NCBI GenBank assembly: GCA_001600415.1
Contig: BCJX01000014.1
Span: 467,779-531,778 of the forward strand
Direction: 5' to 3'
Origin: Pascua guehoae
Taxonomy: Eukaryota; Basidiomycota; Tremellomycetes; Trichosporonales; Trichosporonaceae
DNA length: 64,000 nucleotides
Numbering within the stretch: position 1 is the stretch's first letter; each line of letters begins with the position of its first letter. The notes under the pieces are model-generated. The model did not search any database and was not told the DNA's origin. It saw nothing but the letters and a program-made list of their open reading frames with translations. Positions 11,538-24,110 of the stretch are shown piece after piece. Position numbers and translations under genes: made by a program.

Positions 11538-14175
11538 TCACGGAGACTCGAGCCCGATCAGAATGTCACCGTTAAGCTCCTCGTACACGTCTTCCATATC
11601 CACGTCGGCCTCCCCTCCTGGCTCGTTCGTTGGCCCATCAGCGGGAACTTCTAGTTTCGTCTCGGCTGGCAAGGGTGGCACTGGCTCGGTTGGCACCTCT
11701 GGCTTCGTCTCAACGGGCAAGAGTAACGTGTTGGTCACGACCGTTAACCTCCGCCCCAGTCGAGTTTGAATACGCGGTGACCGACGGGGCGATGGCGCCA
11801 GTGCGGGTTGGGGTTGGGGTTGAGGTGGCGGTGTGCTAAAGCTGATACCGCCGGTGTCCTTATCTGAAGGCAAGCTGGTGAGGCTGTCTTCTAACGACGT
11901 ATCTTGTAGGTTGGTCCTCGCGGCGCTCACTCCAAAGGCAAGACTGGCCGAGGGAGGCGTTTCGGATGCCATTTCGACGGGTAGCGGGTCCTCGGTATTG
12001 GCCTTGCGCTTCTTGTTCGGACGCGTCTGCATGCCTTCGACTGGCCCAAAGACGTCCGAGGGGCCCATATCAGGCGAGGGAGACTGCTTTGCCTTTCTCG
12101 TGGTTGCCGCTCTGGCTGGTGCCTTGGGTTTGCTCTTTGGTGCTGGCTTGCTCTTTGGTTGCGCTGGCTTGCGCATGTAGGTACGTAAGGGCTTCTTGGC
12201 TGCGGTAGCTGCTGGTGCAGTAGTGACGGGCGTCTCTAGAGCGGGTGCGGGGGTCACATCCGCGTCGGGCATGTCTGATGCTTCGGGAATTGCGTCGGAG
12301 ACTATCGTCGCTGACGAGGGAAGGCGGGGCGTGCCATTGCGACTGCGCTGCTCCGGTGGTGTGGTCGCATCCGAGTTGGAAGGTGTATTCGAGCTCCTCG
12401 AGTTTGATTCAGTACGCTTCTCCTGCAGGCTCTCTGAGACGAGGCGGCGGAGCCCATCCATGCTCGCCAGCAGGTCTTTGTGCTCCGTATCCCGACGTGC
12501 CTCTGAAGCGACCTGGGCGAGTGCGTGGAGTAAGGAGGTCGCGGACATGTCTTCATGATTCGTCCGAAAGTATTCCATATCGTCGTGGAAAGTCTTGATC
12601 ATTGTGATGGCCTCATCCGAGAGTTTCACGGGTTCGGGAGGTGGCAGAGGGGCAGGTGCCGGGGGTGGCGGAGGCGGTGGCGGAGGTGGTGGAGGAGGTG
12701 GTGTTGGCGGCACGAGCGACGTGTTGAGCCGTTCCTCGACCGTGGTGAAGCGATCCTCCATACGCCCAATAGCGGCCAGAAGGCGGTCGACCTGCTCCGC
12801 CGTGGCTGCGGGTGGCGCAGGAGGCTGCGAGGCCGGATCTGGAACCGACTCGGCGACGGTACGTTGCGCACCCGTGGGCACGTCGGTTTGCAGTAAGTTT
12901 GGAGGCGTATGTTGCTGCGCCTTGTTGACCTTGTCGTGGAGCATCTCCATGCTGCGGTGGAAGACCGCGACCGATTGAAGCGCTTCGGGGAGGTCTGAGA
13001 TGGAGTCGGAGATAGACAGGATGGCGGTCTTGAGCTCGTCCACGGGGCCCAGACACCGGATGAGGTGTTCGAGGAGCATCATAATAGGCTGGTGTTAGCG
13101 TCGTTTTTTCACCAGTTCTGTCACCCACCTTGTCCGACATCGAGTGGTGCTGCACCTGAGTCTGCGCAGCAGTGCGTACGCTGTTGGTGACATTGAGCGC
13201 GAGGCTATCGAGGAGGAGGCGGGTCTTGTCGAGGGTGAGCTGTGTCGTCTTGTCAGGCACGGCCTCAACGACCTTCCTCATCTCGGCGGTGAGCGTGGCG
13301 GAAAGATCGTCCATGGCCGGCGACACTGAGAGTTAGCATCGACTTCGACGGTGGCAACTCACGCATTTCCTGCAACGCCTCCTTCATCTCCTCGCGTGTC
13401 GGGAGCGCGTGCATGCTGGTTCGGACATCGTGCAGTAAGTCGCGCATCTGGCGCATTTGCTCGGTATTCTCGAGTACGCGCGACTCGAGCTCTGCCGGTT
13501 GTAAGCGGGGAACCCAAGGAACGAGGGGTGGAGAGACGCACGACTTGTGGCGGCCAAGACACGTTCGCTGGCGGGTACCGGTTTGGGCTGTGTAAGGGGC
13601 GCGACACCAGGCCCACCCATGCTCGACATGCGGCTGGGTGGCTGCATGGACTGACGATACTTGTCGGTGGCGGCACGGGGCCGGATCGAGTCTCGCCTCT
13701 GCGTCTGCATCGGGCCTGGGGTCTGGGTGGACGGAATGATGGTCTCTCGCGGGGCGAGTGAGAGGTCTCGCATTTCGCGCTGGCTCGCTGGCGTGGCTGC
13801 CATCTCGCGCTGCAACGACAGCGGAACTTGGGTCTGCGTCGCCGAGTAGTAGGTCGAGGGAGGCTGGCTCTCCTCGAACCGTTGGGCTTCCTCGAATAAC
13901 TGGCTTTCCTCAAACGGCTGCGTTGCTCGGTATGGCGAGGGCGAGTGGATGGGGAGTGACGATGGCAGCGGAGGGAGGTGGGAGTGAGACGACAGCTGTG
14001 ACGACTGCATCATGTGTTGCGATGTTGCGTTGGTCTGTGATTGCTGTTGGTGGTACTGATTGCTAGAGTGCGTGGTCCGCATGGTCGGGGGAAGATGCGA
14101 CGACGACGAGAGGCGGTAATCAGACATTGAGCTCGGCGCTGCCTGTGCACCCCGCGAGTGGGCGGGGTGGCTCAT
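11538..14175 (-). CDS. Unassigned 836-residue protein, polyproline and basic segments
   Basis: Not recognised. Exons 14175-13542, 13491-13363, 13325-13129 and 13088-11538 join in frame to 836 residues. The start MSHPAHSRG has a CACC context; the upstream open frame is a pyrimidine-rich leader. The N-terminal 210 residues are Ser/Gln/Pro-rich with three EESQ/FEEAQ repeats. The middle (exons 2-4) is helical and probably coiled-coil (ENTEQMRQMRDLLHDVRTSM; DKTRLLLDSLALNVTNSV). Then come a run of about 14 prolines near 12660-12705, a short helical segment (TFHDDMEYFRTNHEDM), and a long disordered tail with an AT-hook-like basic stretch (KPLRTYMRKPAQPKSK) and an RPNKKRK nuclear-type signal. The terminal TGA coincides with a GTGAGT donor-like sequence, so a further exon cannot be excluded. 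A nuclear scaffold or chromatin role is a guess from composition only. Confidence 0.7.
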
Positions 14176-15027
14176 GGTGAAGTGTGAGGTGGGGTAGTGT
14201 AGCGGAGAACGATGTGAGAAGGAGATGGGACGAGCAAGAGATGCGATGTGAGATGGTAGTGATGAAGGGGGATGAACGAGATGAAAGTGAAGGAGAAAAG
14301 AAAGAATGCGAGGAAGGAAGGAAGAGGAAAATATGCACAGCTCATGACTGGAATCCAGGAAGCGAGGAAATGCGAGGAAGGTGGTAGACGGGAATGCAAG
14401 GAAGGAAGGAAGAAAGAAAGAAAGGAAGGAAGGCATGAAAATGCTAGACGAGGGAAGGCAGGCGCGAGCAAAAGTGGTACTGTGGAATCGTGACCTGTTT
14501 GCATGGTTGCAGAGCATTCCGTGCGCTCGGAGAATAACAGATCATTCGTCTTGTAAGTCTGTATATCTGCATGCTCTTTGGCACGACGATCCAGCGCACA
14601 TCCGTCATCGATGCGACACGCAAGAGCGAGACCTGGCGTGAGCATGTCGTGCCTCGTTGTGCCATCAAGAGTCGGCCTGCAGAAGGGACAACGCTCACAA
14701 GGTATGTAACCGGCTGTCTGACACCGTAACACAAGTGCTTGCGACGCTGTTCTGGGCACGTGTAGTGCTTCTCATTGTCGTGTGTACTGGGTAGTCGCTA
14801 CCAACTGAGTGTTGAGGAATAATACTGTGAAGTGCAAGTTGTATAGTCACACGCTTACTGAACATAACAACGCACAGGCTGTTGGGCGTCCGGACGTCTC
14901 TCCAACCACGGCCGTAATGTTGCACTATTCGTCACAATGCACATGTTCATACTTGGACATACAAACAGATTCTACATCCACTGGTTCTCCATGCTACGCC
15001 TCTGTAAACCCATATATTTCCCTCCGC
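14176..15027. other. Polypyrimidine leader and intergenic region
   Basis: On the coding (minus) strand of the downstream gene, 14240-14470 is almost all C/T with CTTT and CTTCC repeats (plus-strand AAGGAAGGAAGAAAG runs at 14397-14432). Such tracts are common in fungal promoters and 5' leaders. The remainder to 15027 is the 3' flank of the Rictor gene; no gene is seen. Confidence 0.65.
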
Positions 15028-18000
15028 TCACTGCGGATGGACACCCCGGTCCACCGCATTCTGTTCACCCTGGTGAGCCTGCCTTTGCAGCTCATCTTGT
15101 CGATACAGCTCATCCAACCGGTCGAGGTTGTCCAGATTGTCCAGCTTGCCGCCCTGACCCTCCAACGGCTCCGTCGCAGGCAGCATACTAGGCCGGCGCG
15201 ACGGCGTCGTCTCGCTGATCGTGACACCGCGGGGTCGCCCAGCGCTCTCGGGAGACCGCTGTGGTGGGTCTGGTCCTGGCGAGGAGCGTGCACGCGGCCG
15301 GGAGTCTCCCTCTGCGTCCACAACGAGGTTGTTGCGCGTCTCACGAGACTTGTTGTTGCTATCATTGCCATTCAGATCGTAGCCGTTGCACTCCCCGTCG
15401 TGACCATCCTCGATACATTCGTCTGGGTGTGATGGGCCAAGCAGGTACGACCCGCGTTCGAGGTGGGTGAGGCGAGGGAGTGTGGTCGGCCCAAGCTCCA
15501 CGTCGAACAGGTCGAGGATAAATTTGCGCACGGGGGCCTGGAAGTGGTTGGTCGAAATGGCTCGCAGCGCTCGGTAGAAGAAGGTAATCGAGCTAAACAG
15601 GCGTGGGTGGCGGTTGCGGACACTGATGGGTCAGCTGACAACAGCATTGAGAAACCCACCGCTTGAGATTGTTCATGGCGCCTGCGGCCAGCACATAGTT
15701 GCTGAGCTTAGAGATCAGCTGCATGACCTCTCCCTCAAGTCCGCTGAGGACAGGGAGAGGAGGCTCGTCGCCCTTGATATCTGGCCGCTGCCACGGCTCG
15801 ATCTGGCGTCAGTGCGAGCATCATAGGTAGGACTTACATATGCAAAGCGTTGGATGTCGTTTGGAATACAGAGTCCCGTCGTTTGAGACAATGGTGTGCG
15901 GACAGAAATCCAGCCGTACTCCTCGAGAATCTCAGCGCCCATTTGTGTCGACGAGATGAGACCAATGACAAAGAAGCAGGTGCTGGTGGGTTAGCGCGTC
16001 ATACAACGAAGTTAACCCACCCTTTCATAGTCAGGACAGGCGACTGCTCCGCAATCTCGATGATAACGTCAATGATCTCCTCGTCCTCCAAGAAAGCAAG
16101 ACCGCCTTCGGTTGAGCCAATGTTACCCTGAAAGTGAGCATCGCGTCCATTCAAATGAAGTGCTCACCATGGCCCAGAGCGCGCTCTTCACCGTCGCCAT
16201 AACCGTCTGGTCCGAGCTCTCCATTCCGTGCAAGCGGATAATTTCCGCAAACTCGGGCACGAGTCCCTTCTCGCGAAGATACTGGCACCCTTCTGGTGTT
16301 TTGCACAGCTCGCCAAAGAAGTGTGTCGGTGCTGTGCCCTCGTATGCCCAATACTCGTCGATACTGTCCTTGGAGTACGGGCGAATAGTTTTGGACACGA
16401 ATGTCTCGACTTCAAGAACATAGAGGGTGTTGTGTACCTGGGTGTGAGCTTGACACACTTTATCAAAGCTCACCGTCAACCAGTTCTCGAGTTCGTAGTC
16501 AATATATTTGGCCTGGAGAAGATAGAGGAATCCCGCGGATGTGGACATGAACCTGAAGAGTTAGACCTGGCATCACTTCTTCACTCACTTGAGGAAGAGG
16601 TTTGCCCCAATGTCTCCAAGATGTTCGAGCGACGGACGGAGGTAGACAACCTTTTCGAGGTACACTGGGTCGGTGCACGCCTCTTCCAGGTACATGACAG
16701 CTGTCTCTACGACCTCCGAGGACGGGTCGTATAGCTGAGTGACGAGGAGCTGCAACACCCAGTCGACCAGGCCTGGTGACTCTTGTAGGAGCCGTCCCAG
16801 ATGATGCGTTGCGAACAGGCGTGTATCCTATCTGTCAGCCAGATAGAGAGTACGTTACTCACCATGTAGCTCGAGGTAAGAGCCTTGGAGAGGACGATGC
16901 GCTGGTGGCCGTCGATAGAGTAGTCAAAGCACTCGATAGTGAGGTTGATAATGTCCTCACGGCTGCGTAACTCGCACAGGTGGTAGAAGCAAGTGAAGAA
17001 GCGGAACTTTTCGAGCAGTCTATAGGTCAGCGTAACGGCGACAACCGTAAACCCACTGGATGCCCTTGTGGTGCTTGCTGAGCGTGCCGATCATCTCAAA
17101 GTATCCAAAAGTCAATGTTGCCTCGAGCCGGTCGCGTGTGAACAATGGTCGGCTACTCGGCTGCCCTGCGTACGCGTCCAGTTCTGTCAAGCACTCGACC
17201 ATTTGACGCAGTAGCTTGTCCTCTGCCAGGAAGCGCTGGCCCTCGGGATTGATGAGCATGGTTGTGAGGAGTGCGCACGCGAGTTTGACCCATTTGTAGT
17301 TTGGCTGAGGGTTAGACCAATTCCGGATCCTTGTGCTAACCCACCCTGGTACGCATGATGGCACTGAACCGGTTGTTGGCGGGGTGGAGGAAAGAAAACA
17401 GGCGGCGGATAAACTTTGTGGCCTTGATTGCCTCGTCAAGTCGCTTGGGATTGAGCAAGGGGCCCTGGAGCAACTCCATAATCAGGTCGGTGTTCCATTT
17501 CGTGTGGTCGCGCGTGAGTAACACCTGCCCAATCAGTCATGTTCCACGCTTGTCAACCCACGCCGGTGTCATTGATCATTGTCTGGAACTGCTTGTCGTC
17601 CATCTGTAACCCGAGGCGGAGCTTGACCTGCTGGATGTGTCGCTGGCTGCGCAAGAGAGACTCTTGAACGGCTCCTTTACCCGCTACGTGATGGCGAACA
17701 GAAACTGCCTGTCCGCGCTTTGTGTTGTTGCGGAACAGGCTGTCGATTGACGACAATGCTGCAAGAGCAGCGTTTCGCTCGCTCGGCTTTGAGAATTCTG
17801 TAACGTCTTTGAAGAGAGTGGGAAGAGCCTACTGTCAGCTCAACGCGTGTCTTTACAGTCTTACCTGTATGCGGGCGGCGTATTGCAAAGGGAGGGTGTG
17901 GTTTGCAAGCTGGAGGATCTCGCCAAGGAGGAGTGTGGCCTTACGGCTGACGTTTGGTGTAGCTTCCTCGTCCTGGATGAGAGCTCCAAGCGCCTGAATG

Positions 18001-20247
18001 TCAGCTACAATGGGGGGCGGGCAGCTCACCTCGAGCAATCCAGCTTCGATAAAGATGGCGAGGAGGAAGGCAACGTAGTTGTCAACAATGCTGAGCCTCT
18101 GGGGCATCTCTTCCTCATCCTCCCTATCCTGAAGCTGTTTTGATGCCTCCTGGGCACGGTTGTACACTGTCAGGCGGCGGCCATCGAGGAACGCCGACGT
18201 CCATGATGGCGCCTTTATCCGGAACGCGCTGAAGAAGAGGTCGAGGAGAGCGTCCTGGTGTAAGCTAAGCCGTTCCGTTGACACGCCAGCTTACCCTCAT
18301 TTCAGTCATTGGCACATGGAGCGAACTAATGAGCGACTTGATCGCACGACAGTCGTCCAAGCACATGTAGAGAAGACCCGACCACGATCCGAGGAGCATG
18401 CCAACGTTGCGGACACAGACATCGAGCTTGTCGAGGTGCTTTTGCATCTGGCGGTTTGGGACCTTGCCGTACTGTTCGGTAAGGCCGACAAGGACGGTCT
18501 GGGGACAAGGTCAGCGTCGCTTCCAGCAAGAGGGCCCACCTCGACATCTGATCCTTTGATGAGCAGCCGACGAGTCTCGGGGCTGTTGGCAAGGTAGAGC
18601 ATGAGTCCCGTCATGCCAAGACCGAGCTCGAAGGGTCCGTCCTTGAAGGCATTGAGGATGACGCGGAACGCGTCTGCCTGGAGCAGGCATTCGAGGTCCA
18701 AGAGGGCAATCTCCACAAGTGTCTCCATGCACACGGTGTGCATCGCGTCGTCGGGGTTCTCTGCTGCGCTGACAATTGCACGAACAAGTCCCTGTCGCAA
18801 TGGCACGCGCTTCGTCAGAAGCATAGCGACGGGGTCTGGTGGGTCGGATTCACGCTTGGAGGCGACGCGATCCAGGTCGTGTTCTGTTGGCTCGCCGAGA
18901 ACGACGACTGCACGGATAAGACGCAGTGCCTGCTCGCGCTCATGGACGGCCTTTGCATCGCGAGTGAACGTCCTTGAGAAGAGTCAGCTGCTGGACTGCA
19001 CTTGCGGACTGCCTTGCGCTGGTCGCCATCGACATACCTGATGATGAGGCACTCGACGCCGGCATTGATCATGCGTCCCCAGGTTCTCCGGCTGAGAATG
19101 TAGCGAAGGAGGCGATACGCCGCGGACCGCCGGCGGCTGGTCGATGTGTCGGCGAGGAAGGGCAGGACGGTGCGGATGACTTCCTGGGTATCGACATGGC
19201 GGCGCATGCCGGCCGAGCCCTTGAACAAGTCTGCCAGGCGGGTCATGCAGTCCCATGGCTCGTCGCCGCGCTCTACTTCCTTGCCCTTACCCTTGTGCGA
19301 GGCTGTACCACCCAGCTCTCGCAACCGCCGCAAGTTCCGGGCGACTGTCGACTGTGAGACGGCGTCGGGCTCGCCGTCGGCATCGGTATCGCTCGCCAAA
19401 CTGCGCCCAAACATTCTTGGAGACGTTGGCGACATGTCGCCGTGGTGCTCATATCGAAGTCGGCTCGGTGTGCTGCTGACAGACGTCATGTCGCCACCGT
19501 CCGAAGCTATTGATCCCTGGTGCGTCACGCGCGGCCGTAATCCAGCACTGAGGACAGTTGACGAGCTCGCAGATGATGAGAGGCCCGAAGTCATGCCCAG
19601 GCCATTGAGACGCGCTGGTCGCCGCCGCTGGCGATGGGATGGCGTGCCTATGTGGTCAGTGCAAATACAAAACAAGACCAGGAGCGAGAGAGAGTGCCGA
19701 GCTTGGCGCGTGCGGCCAAAGTGGAGGAGATGGAGCAAGCCGGGGAAGGGGAGCAACCCACGACCGGTGCGAGATGCAGTGACAGCAGGTAGGCCATACT
19801 CACTGCCGCGTAACTTCTCCAGCTTGCTCTCCAGAACCTTGATGCGATCATTGGCCGCCTCGAGCTGCGACGTGATGCGCCCGCGGACTTGGCCCTGGTC
19901 GGCACCAGAGCGCTGCTCAATGACCTACGTTGTCAGTCGCGCACAGGGCCAGATTATGCAACACATCACTCACGTCGAGCATCTTCTCTGCACCAAACTG
20001 GATACGCTGCTCGATTTCAAGCCGGTTCATAAGCGCCTCAACCTACACAATGGGTCAGTTCCGTGCGTTTTCTCTCCCATCAACCGTTGCGTACCGTATC
20101 TCCGTCCTCGTCCATTCCGAGACCGCCTTGGCCATATCCATGCCCGCGCGAGCTGCCGTCGTCGTCAAACGTAAACCCAGTCGATACGCTCGAGCTCAGC
20201 GGCTCGATGGTCGGCCGCCCCGGCATCCCGCGTGCCTGCTGGGCCAT
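15028..20247 (-). CDS. TSC11: TORC2 subunit Rictor/Avo3 homologue
   Basis: Scaffold of TOR complex 2, which phosphorylates AGC kinases and controls actin and membrane stress responses. Nineteen exons: 20247-20095, 20042-19974, 19924-19804, 19647-19038, 18972-18540, 18498-18295, 18254-18030, 17993-17865, 17828-17562, 17524-17345, 17304-17057, 17019-16863, 16827-16589, 16552-16474, 16437-16168, 16127-16021, 15982-15838, 15802-15660, 15622-15028. All join in frame to 1457 residues, the usual size. An HR1-like coiled coil lies at about residues 52-114. Rictor signatures follow: EREQALRLIRAVV; DALLDLFFSAFRIKAPSW; RLDEAIKATKFIRRLFSF; DYSIDGHQRIVLSKALTSS; GNIGSTEGGLAFLEDE; GTCFFVIGLISSTQMGAEIL. The C-terminal 160 residues are disordered and end in an Asn/Leu/Asp-rich LDNLDNLDRLDELY segment. 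The start MAQQARGM lacks an upstream alternative. Confidence 0.95.
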
Positions 20248-21112
20248 GCTGGATGGTGCGTTATGTATAAGTCTCTGATTGCGGCAGAGAAAGTGGGTGC
20301 TGGTTCCAAAGATGGGGACGCGGTGCTATGCTAGCAGTGCGACAACCGGCGTCATCCCCAGCCGAGTCACGTGATCCATGTCGCGTGAACTGGGGAATGG
20401 TGGCAGCATGGCACCAAGTGACCGAGGAGGGGGGGTGGCGTTTGCGCGTCCAGGGTGTGGTGTTGTGGGGTTGGGCTGATTGCCGGCTCGCCTACCGGTC
20501 AATGCGACCATCACCCACCATGACCTGTTCCCAACATCCCACATATCTGTGGCATGCTGTTGCCACACTGAGGCAACCCATGTCATGACTGAGAGGTAGA
20601 TTGCAGCACTCCGACCCGGTGGGTCAATCCTATGTCAAGTCTTCAGACTGGAGTCTGTCATTACATACCAGTGGCTGCTCTGACGCTTAAATGCTGGTCA
20701 CAAGAAACCACTTGGCAACATCTGCAAGCTTAACGCCCGGTTGATAATCGCCATTGCTTTCCTTGACTTCTGAACGAGACTGAGCTTGACACCTTGCCCC
20801 ATCTCTGACGGCGTGGCCCTTCATCAGGAGCATTACACACCCCCACGCTACTAGCCATTTCAAGAAACGGAGCAGACAATAACCCTGCCAGAGTTTGATT
20901 CTTGAAGCAACATGGTATGGCATGACAGACGGTCTAGGGGTAATGGTTTACAAGGTCGCCAACAGAATGGCAACACTGTCAGGTGTAGGGGACGCCCCTG
21001 GGGGATCCCAGCTGGACGAACAGTTTGTGATGGGGTTTGACGCCAGTTGACGTCGGGTGTAATGTATCTCGGTGTAGCGCAGGGGGCTCGGACTCGAACT
21101 GCAGGTACAGTT
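20248..21112. other. Intergenic between two minus-strand genes
   Basis: No gene is seen. The part next to 20247 should be the Rictor promoter; it carries a TCACGTGATCC element near 20366-20376. The part near 21060 is the 3' flank of the membrane protein gene. Confidence 0.6.
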
Positions 21113-22973
21113 CTATGGGTTGAGGGGCCGCGGTCCCATTGGGCGCTGGACCGACGCGAGCGTCGACGGCTGGGACACAAAGTAGTACGGCTGCTGAGAG
21201 CCCGGTGGCCAGCGCCATCCGGGACCGTTGGGTGACGGTTCTGCACCCGGTGGGACCACGCCGTTAGGGGCTACCCCAGGAGGCGACATGGCTGGTGTGT
21301 AGTCCATGGGAGGGATCTGTTGCACATACTGGGCCTGCTGACCCGGAATTGGTGGGAGCGGCTTTTCGTCCTCGGCGAGTCCAGGGAAATAGCGCGCGAG
21401 GCCTGTAGGGCGGTTGGGGTTGACCTTCGAGTAGGGGTTGCTGCGGAGGAAGCTATCCTGCTCGAATGGGCGGAGCCGCGAGAATGCGAAGCGCTACGGT
21501 CAGTGACTGGCACTTGGGAAGGTTCGGCACAGTTCAAAACCACACTGAACGCAATTGAATTCGCGCGGGCGGGGTACCTCTGATGAGGGGAGCGTAGGCC
21601 GCCCGATATCAAGCGTGCTATGTGCCACTCCCTGGTCTCTCAACATCTCAGACCCGAACACACTCACCTCAGCCTTCCAGAACCGCCTCCGCTTGAGCCA
21701 CCACATGAAGAGGATGAGAATGATAAGGATGATGAATGCAATCCCCACCCCGAGGCCGACTGCAAGTTTCTGTCCGCGCGAGACGGGAGAGGTCTCAACG
21801 GGAAGGGGTCCTGGCTCCTTGGTCGACACTGGTGTCCAGGCCGTGTAGTCGGCAGCGGGTGGGCCGGGATTGTTTCCGTTGGTGGGGTACGGTTGGACCG
21901 AGAAGACCTGGGTTGCGAAGAAGGACTTCATTGACTGGAGGGGTTCGGCACATCGACCTTCTTCCTGCGGGTCGTCAGTACCGTTGCCTATCGACGAAGA
22001 GGGGCCCAAGAGCACGGCTCAAAGGGACAACAAGTATCAAACTTACCAACGTCGCCTTTGCCCATGTGTTGTTGATGACAAACATGTGGTATCCAGGCTT
22101 GTCAAACTTGAAGCCGTAGGTGTAGGCATAGTTGTACACAGTAGGTGCGCTAGAGGTTAGTCCCGACCTGGCGGTGAATATGCTCACCCGCAGACCCAGT
22201 CTCCAGGGTTGGCAAGCGCTTTCTGGCTTGTTGGATCGGTCGAGCCTTGAAACGGGAACATGCCCACCTGTGCGTCAGCGCCGCCGTAAAATGATAGCAG
22301 TGTAGGTAATATGCCGTAGCGGCAGTGACCAACCAGAGTGACGATGGAGGAGCTCGAGGAACGAGGAGGTGGAAGAGAGGGAGACTCACAGTGTAGTTTG
22401 GCAAGACAAGAGCCGGCGTCAACTGCCTTACCCAGCCGCTCATGATCTGGCCCGGACGCGGCCCAGGCTCGACAACGCCGAACGTATACGACACGTCTGT
22501 GTGTCAGTGGTGGACGGACTTGAAGGGATGTTTGCTCCAAGTTGACAGACAAGATCCCTCCCCGTCACGCCCCCTGTATGGGCTTCGCCTTGTCTCTTGG
22601 ACATGCCAGGGAGAGTGATCAAATCTCCATCCAACTCACTGGCATAAATGTCCTTCTTGGGATCGGGCATGATCAGCCCCATAGTGTTGGCGACCTGAAT
22701 GGCACTGATCGTCGCTGTCCCCTGGCTGGTTGCGGTTGTTGTCGTGCGTGTTGAGGTGCTGCCTGTGCCCATGGCGGTTGAGGAGGCAACGAACGACGAG
22801 TGGACACTGGGGAAGAAGATGGTGTGGGTGGTGGATTCTGTGTCTTCACTCGAGGTCGCCGTCGCCGTCTGGGTCGTCGGTGAAGGGGACGGGGAGGCGG
22901 TAGGGGAGTCATCCTGCGCGGTGGCAGGGGGTGCCAGAGCCAGGAAGAGGGCGGCTACTATTGGGAGCCGCAT
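21113..22973 (-). CDS. Mucin-like single-pass plasma-membrane protein
   Basis: Family not recognised. Exons 22973-22640, 22496-22390, 22267-22188, 22149-22047, 21964-21668 and 21493-21113 join in frame to 433 residues. A signal peptide (MRLPIVAALFLALAPPATAQ) is followed by a Ser/Thr/Pro-rich stalk of about 70 residues, probably O-glycosylated. An ectodomain holds paired cysteines (GDWVCG, EGRCAEP) and N-glycosylation sites (NVS, NYT, NNT). A strongly hydrophobic helix (LAVGLGVGIAFIILIILILF) precedes a WWLKRRRFWKAE stop-transfer region. The roughly 130-residue cytoplasmic tail is Pro/Gly/Gln-rich with PPMDY and PPG motifs. The architecture resembles fungal surface sensors such as Wsc/Mid2-type proteins, but no WSC cysteine pattern is seen, so a sensor role is only suggested by topology. 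Confidence 0.8.
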
Positions 22974-23889
22974 GGTGCGTTGGAGAGGTTGGGGTGGGAG
23001 AGTGGGTGGTTGTTTGGTGCTGAGGGTTTCGCAATGTTGAGCTGAGGTGGTTGATGAGCTCTCAACCCCGCGTAGGTGGTCGCCGCCGATACACGGAACA
23101 AGTACCAGAGATCGTGGACAAGGGATGAAGTCGAGAGGAGATCTTCTCAGCGATTGGTTATCCGCAGTGTTGCTGTGGATGCAGTAGAGTTGTTGTGGGT
23201 GCAGTAGTGTTGAGTGTTGTGTTGAGTGTGGTGTTGAGTGTGATGTTGTTTGGCGAGTGTTTGGTTAGCGCTGGGGTGGCGCGGGTGTGGGTGGTGATGG
23301 GATTGGCGGTGATGCGCAAACGAAAAGCAGTCGCGTGTAGAGGGGGCGACGCCACCCAAGTTCGGGCCCGCTGGCCACTTGATGGCTGCTCGTCATTACC
23401 AGAAATCGAACGAAAGCCAATGGCCAATCATCGTGCCCGATCGTTCATGTCGCTCTCAGCCATGCCTGTGTTCACGGACGCGATCTGGTTCATGAGATGG
23501 CTGCCGAATTGCAAGGCGGCCCACTCTGCGCAACATTGCGAAACCCGCACATTGTAATGTTTGTCGTCCTCGCGTGACATGATTGGCCATGCGCGCCATG
23601 CGAGGACAAATTTGGTCCCGCGCCCATTGGCCAGCCATTTGTCGACTGGGGGACAACCTCCGCACGACGTGCCAGGCATTAGAATCTGGTGTCCAGCTGT
23701 CGAGCTGTCCCGGATCCTGCTCATGCATTTGCTTCTGCACCAGAGATCAGTAGTTGCAGGAAATGACAACGAGGCTGAAGAGACAAACTTCCATGGTTCA
23801 CTGATCCGTGTGGTACTAATCATGGCCGTGGACTCGCACGCAGCGCGCCAGTGGCCCGCTTCAACGGGGTCCCGAGCGTGGGACAGACG

Positions 23890-24110
23890 CCAACGAAGTC
23901 AACAGCAAGTCCACGAGACGACCTGAACATCTGGATGCTCGTCCCACCATTCTTCGACTCACGGGTCGTCGAACAAGTAACGAACCGTGTCCTCGAACGT
24001 CTGCTTGGGGCTGACACTAAGGTTGAGGTCCTTGACGTGGTCGAAGAGACATTTACCAGAGGGTTCAAACAAGATGCTGAGCCGACAAAAGCAAGATGTG
24101 CGCGTGATGG
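23890..24110 (-). pseudogene. Possible gene fragment with in-frame TGA
   Basis: On the minus strand a frame reads CLFDHVKDLNLSVSPKQTF followed by EDTVRYLFDDP. It then meets TGA and continues in the same frame with VEEWWDEHPDVQVVSWTCC before another stop. The composition (aromatic and charged residues, no low complexity) is protein-like on both sides of the TGA, unlike the surrounding open frames. CCGTGAGTCG could also be an intron donor. No family was recognised, so this could be a decayed C-terminus or the last exons of a small unannotated gene. Confidence 0.3.

Noticed and set aside
13384..14517. Extension of the 836-residue protein to an upstream ATG at 14517
   Set aside because: The extra 114 residues are translated polypyrimidine leader (Ser/Phe/Leu-rich). 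The ATG at 14175 has a CACC context and starts the protein-like region.
21050..21130. TTCGA-containing stretch resembling a tRNA T-arm (CTCGGACTCGAACTGC)
   Set aside because: No acceptor, D or anticodon arms; it overlaps the 3' end of the membrane-protein gene.
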